64,000 nucleotides of DNA from positions 127,145,621 through 127,209,620 of the forward strand of contig NC_091125.1 in the NCBI RefSeq assembly GCF_040183065.1, written 5' to 3'. The notes beneath the pieces were generated by a model. The model searched no databases and was not told where the DNA came from. It worked only from the letters and a program-made list of their open reading frames with translations. This DNA comes from Periplaneta americana (lineage: Eukaryota; Arthropoda; Insecta; Blattodea; Blattidae). The position numbers were made by a program, and so were the translations under genes. This document shows, piece after piece, positions 46,905 through 58,304 of this stretch; within the stretch, counting starts at the first letter, position 1, and the number at the start of each line of letters is the position of its first letter.

Positions 46905-47270
46905 ATCTTTGGGCCTAGACGTAGATGAGAGGATAATGTAAAAATGGATGTTAATGTTATGCTTTATTTAACGACGCTCGCAACTGCAGAGGTTATATCA
47001 GCGTCGCCGGATGTGCCGGAATTTTGTCCCACAGGAGTTCTTTTACATGCCAGTAAATGTACTGACATGAGCCTGTCGCATTTATGCACACTTAAATGCC
47101 ATCGACCTGGCCCGGGATCGAACCCGCAACCTTGGGCATAGAAGGCAAGCGATATACCAACTCGCCAACCAGGTCGACTATAAAAATGGATTTGAGGGAG
47201 TTGGGATATGATGGTAGAGATTGGATTAATCTTTCTCAGGATCGGGACCGATGTCGGGCTTATGTGTGAG
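46905..47270 (+). mobile_element. RTE-like LINE 3' end, interrupted by a SINE
   Basis: LINE sequence at 46905-46949 (GTAGATGAGAGGATAATG) continues after the SINE at 47192 with TTGAGGGAGTTGGGATATGA and the DRDWINLAQDRDR region. It breaks off before the usual tail, exactly where the 140-bp satellite starts. Confidence 0.85.
46950..47180 (-). mobile_element. tRNA-derived SINE, family C, inside a LINE 3' end
   Basis: Inverse copy (TTTAACGACGCTCGCAACTG at the tail side, inverse B box GATCGAACCCGCAACC at the head side). Flanked by an 11-bp duplication TAAAAATGGAT (46939-46949 and 47181-47191). It splits an RTE-like LINE fragment. Confidence 0.92.
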
Positions 47271-47271
47271 T

Positions 47272-48285
47272 AAAATTTGTAACTTTTCTCCTATCTAATG
47301 GGTTTTTATGATATTTAACATAGTAGTTACAGGTAGCATAAATGTTATATATACAAACTGTGATTACGTTGGTATAAGGTGAACTACCCCTTATAGGGAT
47401 ACAAGTAGACAAAATTAGTATAGTTTCCCTTACGTAACAGATTTTTATGAATTTTACACAGTAGTTACATTAAGGATACATGTTTGTATATAAACTCTGA
47501 TTACGTTGGTATAAGGTGAACTACCCCTTATACGGGTGCAATTAGACAAAATTAGTATCTTTTCCCCTATGTAACAGATTTTTTATGAATTTTACACAGT
47601 AGTTACATTTAGGACACATGTTTTGTATATAAACTCTGATTACGTTGTAGAGGGGGAACTATCTCTTATGGGGGGCGGGGTGCAATTAGACAAAATTAGT
47701 ATCGTATCTTTACTCCTAGCTAACCAATATTTATGAAATTTCACACAGTAGTTACATTTGGGATATAGGTTTTGTATACAAACTTTGATTACATTGGTAT
47801 AAGGGGGACTACCCCTTATGGGGGTGCAATTAAACAAAGTTAGTAACTTTCATCCTATCTAACAGATTATTATGAAATTTTACATAGTAGTTACATTTAG
47901 GATATATGTTTTGTGTACAACTTCTGGTTACGATGGTATAAGGGGAACTATCCTTTATAGGGGGTGCAATTAGACAAAATTAGTATCTTGTCTTTACTCC
48001 TATCTAACCGATTTTTATGAACTTTTACACAGTACATAGTTACATTTAGGATATATGTTTCGTATACAAGCTCTGCTTACGTTGGTATAAGGGGAACTAC
48101 CCATTATAGGGGGTGCAATTAGACAAAATTAGTATATTTTCTCCTATCTAACAGATTTTTATGAAATTTTACACAGTTACATTTAGGATACATCTTTTGT
48201 ATACAAACTCTGATTACGTTGGTATAAGGGGAACTACCACTTACAAGAGGGTGCAATTAGACAAAATTTGTAACTTTTCTCCTAT
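47272..48285. repeat. Satellite-like array, about seven units of 137-149 bp
   Basis: Recurrent landmarks are AACAGATTTTTATGAA, CACAGTAGTTACATTTAG, CTGATTACGTTGGTATAAGG and GTGCAATTAGACAAAATTAG. Unit starts fall near 47363, 47500, 47640, 47788, 47927, 48076 and 48213. The right edge abuts the Transib relic just past its first catalytic motif; the left edge abuts a LINE 3' end that is cut off mid-motif. Confidence 0.9.
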
Positions 48286-48789
48286 GAACTTTTCTCGAAT
48301 CACCAGAGCTTCCATCGAAACCCCACTTATACGTAATTTCTAAATTTAAAATTTCCCGATCTCTTGCTACGTGTTGAACTGCACGCTGAACTTCTAGCAA
48401 TAGATGAGCGGTGTGGTCGAGAAGACTCTGCAATTTAACCTCCCCAATAGTTTGTTATTTTCATTTTTTTCAGATAACATCCTTTTTTTGCTTCAATATT
48501 TTATTGTAAGACGGATATGTGTCGCAATTTCTATCTTTTGCCCCCATTCTCAATTTTATATACTGGAATTTAGTTAACTTATTATCCACAATCAATGCCA
48601 GGGTCTCGTTCGCAGTGTACGGACGCATACTCATTTTCGATGGATTTGTTCTTTTCATTACTCTTAATGAGCGGGGACTTGTAACTGCAGCTTTTTTAAT
48701 TATATGTGCAAGATTTCTTTTCCCTTTTATCGTGAAACTTGTTTGAGTGGCAAATGCAAGTTCCTCAGGGCCGTGTCTATCTACTAAGT

Positions 48790-51236
48790 CAGTGATGTCA
48801 ACGAGAGCGCAAGCGTGCCACATCGCTCGTATGCGCTGTTCAGAGCACGTACGGCACGCAAGTACAGGGACATCATTTTATTTTTACTTCAATTTTTATT
48901 GTACCCGAGTTTTTGAATGTACTTCACTCCCACCCCTTCTACTAAGGAAGTTCCAACTCCACACAGAACCAAGACCGCAGATAGTAAGCAGTACTGAGTT
49001 ACTGAGTATAGTACGTTCCAGAAATATGTTCGCGTTTTCCAGTGACGAAAGAGCTTTCAATATTGAACCATATTTTCGCACAGGTACTGTCCGTTTGCCT
49101 ACGTCGCATCCCGATTTCCCCCACCTGCTTCTGCTCGCCCCTCTGTAATAGCTGGGCTGTCTTTGCTCTTTTCTGAAAACATTAATTTCTCGTAGGAATT
49201 GGAAGTTTACGTAATATTATACGGCTGTTTAATTTAACTTAAATAAAAGGGCCTCGTTAAGTAATTAACTGTCACGTGATTTCCTCCCTTTCTACAATCC
49301 TGCGGCATAACCACTTGGACGGACAGTAGATAGCATGTCTGAGTAATTTTATATTTTCGGGTCGGGCAGAAGTGAAGATTGAATTTACAGTACGTAGAGT
49401 AGGTACAGAATTATTTCAACATGAGTTACTATTACGAAGGACGAAACTGGCAATTGGAATTAGATGCAATAGTCTATAGTGCGATAATATGCACAAAAGA
49501 ACTGAAGCCTGTATCGAAATGAACGGCCACCATTTTCAAAATTGTGTTTAAATATTCATATTATGATTATTTTTCAATTTAACGTCTTTCTCTATATTGT
49601 ACGCTAATGTGCTGTAGACAGTATAATATACACCGCATAATGAATACGTTCGCATGGATAACTCACTTCGTGAGTAAAAACACTTATTCTTAATACAGTA
49701 CTGTACTTTGATTAAAGAAAAACCTAATGAAAATTATTAAACTCAAAATCGCGATATTTCCTAGTTTACGTAAATGGATGAACTACTTTTCTTCCTTCCT
49801 ATACCTAGTAGAGTGATTTGTGTTTTACGCCAGTATCATCGAACTCCAGTCTTGGAGGGGGGAACAAGCGGTGTTTCCGGTTCTCTAAAGGTATAGACAG
49901 GTTAATATTAAAAATGTCAGTAAAAATAAAATGATGTCCCTGAACAAGCCACTGATGAACTCAAGGGTTGTACATTACACATTGATGAAGAAGTCGTTCA
50001 GTAAGTTTTAGACTGACTGGATTCCTAACTTCTTATGAGTGAAAGAGGTGAAAATGTTCTTTGATATATGGAAAGCAGTTAGTTACGAAGAAGAGCAATG
50101 TGAAACGCCTGAAATTATTAATTGATGTACATAATGATGTATTGAATTTTTTTGTTTTATTGACATTAAATAGTAATAAATATATGTTTAATGCACAAAA
50201 AGAGTATGATGCTAATAGCGTAGACACGTTATGAATTCTGCCTAAAAATTGTGAAGATATATGTCGTTCATAGATTTTCAGTTTGGCAATGGTCCTTACC
50301 ATTGTGATGTCCTTTGGTTAAGCTAGGAAAAGTTCTTTCCAGGTTCTTTGAATTGTGTGAACAGAGTCAAGTTGGAAGTTTGGTTTGCTTGGTTATATAT
50401 CCAGAGTACGAATATTTGAGACTCACATTATTTATATATTTGGCAGTAAGCACGTATGTGAGAAATTCTCCTCACTTATGAACCTCACAAAACCAAGACT
50501 AATACCAAGATTATCAGAAGATAATATGCGTGCTATGCTACGTTATGCAGCATGAAGCATAATTTCGCCGGACATAAGAAGGTTGGTGTCGTGTAAAACT
50601 ATAAGAAACACTTCTGTATTAGACGAGAAGTCAGGAATTTAAATTTGTTTCTAGAAATGTGCTGTCGATATAATAAGTACATTATTAAGTATACAACAAT
50701 TACATAGCATTTAATTAGGTAGGCCTCATTATCTAAAACCTCTAAGATAAAAATATACTATGTTTATTATTTGTTGCAGTCCTATTATTTCATTTTTCCT
50801 TATGCACAATGTTCTGTAATTTCTTTCACTTCTGTATTGGTAAGTTTAAAACAGGAACACAGTATTTTTATGCTAGTTGGATTATTAGATAATTATATAA
50901 AAATCAATTATATTCTAGCTATTACCTGAAACTATATAAGTTAAGGAGAAGCTATGTTTACTATTTATTGTAGCCTACTATTTTATAATTCTTTACATTT
51001 ATTAGATAGGTACACTCTACAAAACATGTTCTGATTTCTTGTTGTCTTGTATGAATGTAACACGTTATCCATTATTTAAAAACAGTTTAATTCATTTTGC
51101 AGTGACAGGCCAGTAGACTTGATTTTGGTCACTCCTTCTTGTTCTCTGCTGCTGCCTGCAGAATAGGTTCATTGCAAGCAGTGGGCGCTTGATCGCACGC
51201 AGAACCGTCCACATGCTCTTGACCTTGACATCGCTG
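48790..51236. mobile_element. Non-autonomous hAT element, copy 2, inserted in the Transib relic
   Basis: The terminal inverted repeats are CAGTGATGTCAACGAG at the left and CTTGACATCGCTG at the right. A perfect 8-bp target duplication, TACTAAGT, flanks it at 48782-48789 and 51237-51244, diagnostic of the hAT superfamily. No transposase was seen. The element carries a 1078-bp TA-flanked element near its left end (48865-49942). Removing one duplication restores the Transib reading frame, so the hAT arrived after the Transib. Confidence 0.9.
48865..49942 (+). mobile_element. 1078-bp TA-flanked TIR element, copy 2 (nested in hAT)
   Basis: The ends are CAGGGACATCATTTTATTTT and its inverse. The target is TA, with the right copy changed to AA. 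The empty site is visible in the sister hAT at about 11010, where the flanks join as GCAGGTACAAGTCAC. Length is exactly that of copy 1 (13710-14787). It carries a roughly 66-codon frame (RNMFAFSSDERAFNIEPYFR) that resembles the N-terminal helix-turn-helix of arthropod transposase-like proteins. TA duplication suggests the Tc1/mariner group, but no catalytic domain is present. Confidence 0.85.
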
Positions 51237-52042
51237 TACTAAGTTCTTCGTTCGTCTTCTCTTCGTTCTTTCGGTCGATGCATGGAAGCCTTTAACAGTT
51301 CTCTTTCTTCCTGTGTGTGGTTGATGATGGCTTTTCACATGTGTTTCTTCTTTAAGCCACTCAAAATTACGTTTTACAAAGTTCGTCTTATTTCTGCCTC
51401 TTGCCCTCCACCGACTTAACAATTTGTTAGAAAAGAGGAAAATTTTACTGCATATTTCCTCTTCCTTAATTTTAGGAACTCTCGATGTTATGAAGTCCAC
51501 CATTTGCTTCTTTACATCAATAGTATTTGCTTTAGAAAGAAGACTTCCTTTTAAAAGGAATCCAAACATGTCCATTCGCGTCACTATCTCACTCATACCT
51601 GGCAACGTAAAACATAAAAAATAGTTAACTTCCGAAGACCCACGCACATTAAGAGAGGTCTTATTACATAGATATGCGTGTAATGAAGAATATTAAACAA
51701 TTTTTAGCCCGGAAGAAAGGGGGTTACTTTTGTTTCATCCTGTTGAATTTAGTTCTAAACTCGCTGAGACGCATTTTCTCCCTTCATTCAAAAATTAATT
51801 GTATTATAGTGATAAGATGTTGATAAAAATATTACATAACTTACCTGAAGGACCAGCAGCCATGATGCCACTCAAATATTCACAACATACTACAGTAAGC
51901 ACTTGCTATAAGAACACTAAAAACCAACTGAAAGTGCTGACAATCAGCGACTGAGGGCTGTGTACTGGTTGTTCATTTCAAAGTGTGTCATGACGTCACT
52001 GCTGTGAGTCAGCGATTTGAAGCGAGTTTCAGCTTTTTATGT

Positions 52043-52460
52043 CAGAGAAGTTGCCTATTATTCAAAGCGTTCACTCTGCACTTGAGAATGTGTACGGTAT
52101 AACTTGAACGTCGTAGCAATAGATGGCGGTCTGTACGGTCTGTGTGCTACCATAGCCTCTTTCAAACTGAATTTTGCGCGGGCAAATCGTACGCAGGATA
52201 TTTGTTATCATCGGTAACGGCAACATTCCACAACACAAATCAAATGCTCCGTGTCCATTTTGACTGTCGAAGTTAATGTCAATAAATACTCGTACGTAAG
52301 TAATCGTCTTAACCCTCTCCACATTCCCGACAGTAATAAAAAAAACTCACCTTAGTACGTGTTTCCAAACAGTTCACATTCCTGCCACTACCGGCGTTCA
52401 CGTACGTATCGGTAAGTACACTTCAGAATGAACGCCGTACTTGCCAGGCAACTTCTCTGG
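52043..52460. mobile_element. Short TIR element, CAGAGAAGTTGCCT ends
   Basis: CAGAGAAGTTGCCT at the left and AGGCAACTTCTCTG at the right enclose about 418 bp with no recognised coding sequence. No clear target duplication. Confidence 0.55.
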
Positions 52461-53283
52461 CACATAGGTAATACGCTTCTGCGGAAGTGTAGGAAGATTG
52501 AATTGTCTAGGCTCGTCGGCTAGGCACATGACGGCATACAGCGAGCCATGAGACACTTTGAACTGAACACGCAGTATATTTTGCTCCGTTGAACGGTGTT
52601 GTTATTGCTCTCTTATCTCCTCTGATTCTATTAAAAGACACTTCGAAGTGCTACGCAACTACGTCAGTGTTTTACAATTTGAGCAAGTTGAGTTTTAGGG
52701 TAAATGTCTCTGTAACAGTAAGAAATAGACCACTGTGTGGTGGGGTGAACACTCAAATATTGCTAAAGGTCCATTTTTCTGCTAAATAAAAATTTCCAAA
52801 AGTAATTTTTACACTTCCTTCTTAATCCCAAAATCATTCATTAATGTTAGGTAAGAATAATTATTAACAAAAATTGTAGGGCCTACAGTCTTGGGCCGAA
52901 ATTAGAGCTACCGGTATGCCTCATACCAGATTCGGGACTACACTTAGGTTCAAATCAATAAGAGAGAAGTAGCATAACTTCTTTTGTTTATTTTTGTAGC
53001 AATATATTAATAATATAATACATATTCCTAATTATGTTTATGTCTAAAACTTTGAAATATTCATAATTAGGTGAAACTTGTTTGATAGCTACATGCTTAT
53101 TTTAAAAAATTAATTATTCTCTTATTAAATTAGTCGGGGGAACAGAACAGCGTTTGTTATACTTCCCCAACCTATTATTCCATACTGAATAACCAAATGG
53201 AAAAGTTAAATAAATAGACCGCATTATGTTACATATCGAAGGCAATCGTAGCTGGTAACATTTAAATGCCAATTATTTTTTTT

Positions 53284-53486
53284 TAACAAATGCTAGGAAC
53301 TGCCAAGCGTCGCCAGTGTACCGAAATTTTGTTCCGCAGGAGTTCTTTTACATGCCAGTAAATCTAATGACCTTACCCTGTCGCATTTAAGCACACTTAA
53401 ATGCTATCTGCCTAGTCTGGGATCAAACAAGCAACCTCTGGCATTTATGGCCAGCACTCTACCGACTGCGCCACCCAGGCTGATGT
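53284..53486 (-). mobile_element. tRNA-derived SINE, family C, diverged
   Basis: Recognisable blocks TACATGCCAGTAAATCTAAT, GTCGCATTTAAGCACACTTA and CTGCGCCACCCAGGC. The B box is degraded (GGGATCAAACAAGCAACC), so this is an older copy. No duplication recognised. Confidence 0.8.
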
Positions 53487-53529
53487 CAATTTTCTTAATT
53501 TAGACTTAAGATGAACTATATAAATTTCT

Positions 53530-54090
53530 CAAAGTAAATTTTGGTCCATTATAATGGCTAAATATTTCACCAGGTCAAATGTAAGAATTTTAGGGCATAA
53601 GCAAAGACAATAATTTCCGGTATTTTGAAGTTATTTTCACTTGCAGGAAGTCCTGTTTTATCTGTTTTAAAGATAAGGGTACAACGGCTGTTTTGTTAAT
53701 ATTTAGAGACAGAAGTTTTCCATCTAATTTTTAACAATATTGTAACTTCTATTATTGTAATTAGATATCCCAGTTTGTACCAATAAAGATTAAAACAGTA
53801 TCATCAGCATAAGAGTTAATATTTCTTTCAATTTTATCTGGGCTTATTAATTATAAATCGTTAATATGTATAATTAAAACAGAGGTACTAAGACAGTTCC
53901 TTGAGGGATGCCAGCATTAACAGCTTTAAGATAACTGCAGTTATCTTCAATTTTAGTCAGCTGAAAGAAGAAAGATACTGCTCCCTTTTTTTTTTTTAAG
54001 CAGTGGCTCATTATAAGTTTACCACTTTGTACTTTATTAAAATCTTTGCTTATAACCGATGGAAGAAAGAAATAACCTACTGAGACCAAC
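53530..54090 (-). mobile_element. Jockey-like LINE reverse transcriptase fragment
   Basis: Minus strand shows KIEDNCSYLKAVNAGIPQGT-VLVPLF, the conserved GIPQG block, followed in broken frames by a DDT-VLIFIGTN-like catalytic segment and later K-YLAIIMDQNL. Many stops; an old fragment. Confidence 0.7.
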
Positions 54091-54825
54091 TACTCAAGAG
54101 TGATAGCTTTTCTCTTTCCTGTGTTCAGATAAGTAGCTGTGTTATGTGGATAGCGTTTGTTTTCCAGTTGTCTTCTTCATAAAAACTAAAATAGTAATGC
54201 CTTTATTTTTACATACTACAACTAAACTTAAGAGAAGTTAGTAAGCGGTGGTGTTTCTCCGTTACTTAAATCATAATTTTTTATGTCACCGGTCACACTA
54301 AGACCCTGCGATAAGGAAACAAGCAATCTCTCTTGGGAACTCTCCGTTATTACCGTTAATAGGCTCATGTCTACTCATTGAGCTACCGTGGCTATCTTAC
54401 ATTAATACGAGGAACTTAAGTACCTACGTAAACCAAAATAAACATAAATAACTCGACAACTTCAAGAACAGTGCAATGTAATTTTTATGCGGTACTTAGT
54501 TTTCATAATTAATTTCTGTTCAGATGTATTCCGAAATTGGAATAGCTTTCAAGGCTTAATATTTGAAGTTAATAATGATAATGATAATTATATTATATTA
54601 TTTCTGATCTTTAGAAGGACATTCTCTCTTTATTATCCCTAAGAAACGACCACATCACATCTGAAAAATATTATGCCAAAGATTTTTAGCTCCCCTTACC
54701 AATGCATCATTATCAATTAATTTTAAGCTCAGGAAATTTCAATGTAATGACAAGCATGGTAAATATCAAGGATGACTCTCAGTTCTAAAGCAAAAAATGT
54801 TAATGTCTTCTGTTTTCCGTTCCAG
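54091..54825 (+). other. Intron 1 of gene B, distal part
   Basis: Unique-looking AT-rich sequence leading to the exon 2 acceptor. Nothing else recognised. Confidence 0.5.
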
Positions 54826-54901
54826 CGCTTGAAAGCCGATTGTCATGAGGAGAAACTAAAGGACACAACAGAGATAAGTGCAGATAAAGAAGATGTACTT
54901 G
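54826..54901 (+). CDS. Small secreted acidic protein, gene B, exon 2
   Basis: A 76-nt exon after the acceptor TTTTCCGTTCCAG, with donor G|GTAATT. It encodes RLKADCHEEKLKDTTEISAD followed by KEDVL and the first base of a split Asp codon. Length and phases equal gene A exon 2, and the ED-V-L-D-D-F-V junction matches. The rest has diverged strongly, suggesting an old duplication or fast evolution; neither can be measured here. Confidence 0.78.
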
Positions 54902-55488
54902 GTAATTTGCATAACTCATCACTGCTATTATCTTATGATTCTAATTATTAATCCGTGGAATTCCTGTGGTGTCTGAGAAAACATTTTGTTATAGATGCCC
55001 AATGTATGTAGCCTTCTGCAAACTTTACCTAGGTAATGCAGTAGTTTCCTGTGAAAAATAATGAAATTGTATCAGAAATTTTGATATAATAAGGCAAACT
55101 AATCTCAACATCGTTTTTCTCACCAGCATGATCACTTTAAAATACTGCACTCTAAAGTGTGTACAGTACATATCCAATTTTTAGTTACACCATCTCCATT
55201 CGTTATCAACCATCAATTACATCGTAAGATCTTCAAAGTCCGTTCCGCTCACTCAAAAATAAAAGACACCTTCCAATCATCTCCTTGGTCGACCAATATC
55301 TCTCCTGCCCATGGGTCTGTACATTATAGCTGATCTTGTTATCTTTGATTGTTCCATTCTTAAAATATGGTCTGATTCAATTATTTTTCCTCTCTTTTAT
55401 TATATAATTTGAGTTAAAATGTGTTCGTCGGATTGTAAGGTTACTCATTTCATCTCTTCCATTATATCCAGTTACATATCGTAAACAC

Positions 55489-55753
55489 AATTGAAGCGGT
55501 GAGATCAATAACCATTCAAATCCATTTACGCAAGTTTCGAGAAAAATGCAAAAAAAATATATATATATATTTCTTACCTAATTATTGTTTTTTGCACGTA
55601 ATATTTCTGGTTGTTTTAGAGATCAAGACAAAGTAGTATACCAACTTTTAAAGTCGTAACACTTGTGGAAATACCCAAAATTTAATTTCGAATTTGTAAA
55701 AAATGAATGACCAGATGTGAACTTGAATGGTTATTGATCTCACCGCTTCAATT
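55489..55753. mobile_element. MITE with GAAGCGGTGAGATCAATAAC ends
   Basis: AATTGAAGCGGTGAGATCAA at the left and its inverse (TTGATCTCACCGCTTCAATT) at the right, with inverted arms of about 32 bp. Non-coding, AT-rich interior; lies in intron 2 of gene B. Confidence 0.85.
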
Positions 55754-56811
55754 CGGCGATCTATATGCTTATTTTTTGTGTTCTATTAAGTGCCCAGGTT
55801 TCACATTCATATAACAGTGTCGGAGTGGCCATTGTGTGTATGTATTTATTTACGCTGCAAGTGGGCAAGCACCCGGTGGCAGTGGTATACACAATATAAA
55901 CAATACACAAAAAAAAAATGATAAGCAATACACAATATATTTAAAATACACAATACAATTATACAATACACAATACAATTTTATACACAATATAATAAGA
56001 ATACACAATACAATAAGAATACACAATACAATAAGAATACACAATATAATTTAACACACTAATAATAAAACATAAATAAAATACCTAATTTTACATTACA
56101 ATCTACATAATTATGTATAGGCCCTACATAAGTTTCAATAGTATTTCACTTTATCCTCATCTCACTCACTGTAGTGGCACTATGACGCATTTCACTGACA
56201 CTTTAGCACACATTTCACCGACACACTATAACACATTTCACTGACACTATAGAACACATTTCATTGACGCTATAAATTATCACTGATCGGAACTATTCAC
56301 TGCACTGTAAAACCATAACTCCACTGACTCACCTCGCTTCACTGATACAACAGTTCAAATGAGTCAAATAATTACACCCTTATGCATACTGTACTTATAA
56401 ACACAACTACATTTAAATTAAATATTTCTAGTCTAAGGCCCTCTTATACGCTATTTTTAAATAATTTACAATTCAAACCAAGGAAGTAACTCGTCAGGCT
56501 AAATAAATACATGTCACCTTAAAAAATTAAATGTTAAATGTCACCTTAATTTTAATTTGCACTTTATACACAACTTTTTAAATTATTCTTGAAACTCCTT
56601 AAGGAAGGACAGCCCTCAAAGGCCGCTGCAGGTAGGTCATTCCAATCATTTATAGTTCTATTTAAAAATGAGAATTTACCTACATCCGTTTTCTGTTTCC
56701 TACATTTGATTTTAAAATCATGATCGTTCCTACCATAGTACGTTGGCTTTTCTAACCGAGCCGTTATATCTACCCATGCTTTCTGACCTAGATGTGCTCT
56801 ATACAATGATG

Positions 56812-57795
56812 TTATTCTAGTTTCCTACGTCTGTTTTCCAAAGTTTCCCATTTAAGTTCTTTTATCGTATCGTTTCCATCTTCTCTTTTACCTTTAACAA
56901 ATTTAGCTACCCTATACTGGATTCTTTCTAAGGAATTTATCTGATATATTCTATAGGGATCCCAACATGTAGTTTCGTATTCCATTAACGGTCGCACTAA
57001 CGTTAGATATGCTATTTCCCTCGATTTGGGGCTAGCCTTTCTCAAGATTCTCATAATAAAGTGAAGTGCCCTCCATGCTTTACCCGCAATATTATCAACA
57101 TGCTCTCGCCAAGAAAGTTTGGAGTTTAAATACACTCCTAGGTATTTACAACATTGTACTTGCGGAATTACAACACCACCGAATTCGTAATTAAACATAG
57201 TTTCCTCTCGGGTTTTACAAAATGTTATTGATTTACTTTTAGAACCATTTATTTTCATCCTATGCATTAACGCCCAGTTATAAATTTTATTCAAGTCTGT
57301 TTGAATAGCATCTACATCTGAATTATTTCTAATCTTTCTATAGATAATGCAGTCGTCTGCAAATAGCCTCAAATTTGATGTAATATTCTGGCATATGTCA
57401 TTTACGTATATTATAAAGAGTAATGGAAACAGAACGCTGCCCTGTGGCACCCCTGAACTTATATTTCCAATTTCCGATATTTCATTACCTACTCTAACTC
57501 TCTGGGTTCTACCTTTTAAGAATTCTTGGATCCATAGCACCACTCTTTTATCTATTCCTAGCCTACTTAACTTATCTATTAATATGTCATGTTGCACCAA
57601 ATAAAATGCTTTCGAAAAATCAATCACAACTGCATCGATTCTTCCGCCTCTATCTACCTCTTCAGCTAGATCCTGAACCAGCGACATAATTTGACTATCA
57701 CTTGAGAAGCCTTCCCTAAAACCATGCTGGAGGTAGTAAAACCAGCCTTTCGCATTTAGAACATGACGAATATAATCCGATATCAAATGCTCCAT
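56812..57795 (-). CDS. Reverse transcriptase domain of the CR1-like LINE
   Basis: A 327-codon frame covering RT motifs: HGFREGFSSDSQIMSLVQDL, VVIDFSKAF (with YLVQHD in place of the usual DxVxH), SGVPQGSVLFPLLFIIYVND, LFADDCIIYRKI with both catalytic aspartates, MKINGSKSKSITF, and CKYLGVYLNSKLSWREHVDN. The enzyme would copy LINE RNA at a nicked target. It starts after a frame change from the upstream segment at 57783-58259 and ends at a stop; the C-terminal domain continues at 56564-56806. Confidence 0.85.
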   Translation of the reverse strand: MEHLISDYIRHVLNAKGWFYYLQHGFREGFSSDSQIMSLVQDLAEEVDRGGRIDAVVIDFSKAFYLVQHDILIDKLSRLGIDKRVVLWIQEFLKGRTQRVRVGNEISEIGNISSGVPQGSVLFPLLFIIYVNDICQNITSNLRLFADDCIIYRKIRNNSDVDAIQTDLNKIYNWALMHRMKINGSKSKSITFCKTREETMFNYEFGGVVIPQVQCCKYLGVYLNSKLSWREHVDNIAGKAWRALHFIMRILRKASPKSREIAYLTLVRPLMEYETTCWDPYRIYQINSLERIQYRVAKFVKGKREDGNDTIKELKWETLENRRRKLE

Positions 57796-58117
57796 GACTT
57801 TACATAGACAGATGTAAGGCTAATCGGTCTGTAGTTTCCGACATCTAATTTATTTCCACCTTTATGTATCTTTACCACTATAGCTGATTTCCAGTCACAT
57901 GGAATAGCTGCATTGTTTATGGAAACATGAAATATACGCATTAAGTATGGAATTATGGCCTCGGAACCTAATTTAAGAATCTCTGTAGCAATACTATCTG
58001 GTCCTCTAGACTTCCGACTTTTTAATTTCGTAAGTCTCTCTCTAACCCCTTTGGAAGTTATTTTGAAAGTCGAATTTGGTTCACATTCACGATCTGTGAC
58101 ACAACCACTCCTATCAG

Positions 58118-58121
58118 CGGG

Positions 58122-58172
<51 letters not shown>
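58118..58172. repeat. (ATT)n microsatellite inside the LINE coding region
   Basis: About 18 ATT units in frame with the LINE ORF, giving poly-Asn on the minus strand without breaking the frame. Confidence 0.9.
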
Positions 58173-58304
58173 GAAAACCGAAATGAAACAGGAATTTAAT
58201 AAGTCGGCCTTTTCTTTGTCATCAGTTATATTTTCTCCGTTTTGATTTCGTAAAAGCACTACTCCTTCATTTTTTCCTCTTCTCCTACGTACATAATTAT
58301 AAAA

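Larger units (their letters stand above)
48285..51863 (-). mobile_element. Transib (RAG1-related) DNA transposon relic, split by a hAT
   Basis: Minus-strand transposase remnant. A short first exon (51863-51845, MAAGPS) ends in GTAAGT. Exon 2 starts at 51598 (GMSEIVTRMDMFGF...) and runs to 51245 through VDFITSRVPKIKEEEICSK, NKLLSRWRARGRNK and TERTKRRRTKNLV. A hAT element with an 8-bp duplication interrupts it, and the same frame resumes at 48781 with DRHGPEELAFATQTSF, then ETLALIVDNKLTKFQYIKLR and TYPSYNKI. After in-frame stops near 48470 it continues EVKLQSLLDHTAHLLL and YKWGFDGSSGDS, the block around the first catalytic Asp of Transib transposases, relatives of the RAG1 recombinase core. The rest is missing: the copy ends where the 140-bp satellite begins. 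Family assignment is from motif recall. Confidence 0.75.

Noticed and set aside
47272-48285. CRISPR-like array
   Set aside because: Whole units are repeated with no unique spacers, in a eukaryotic intron.
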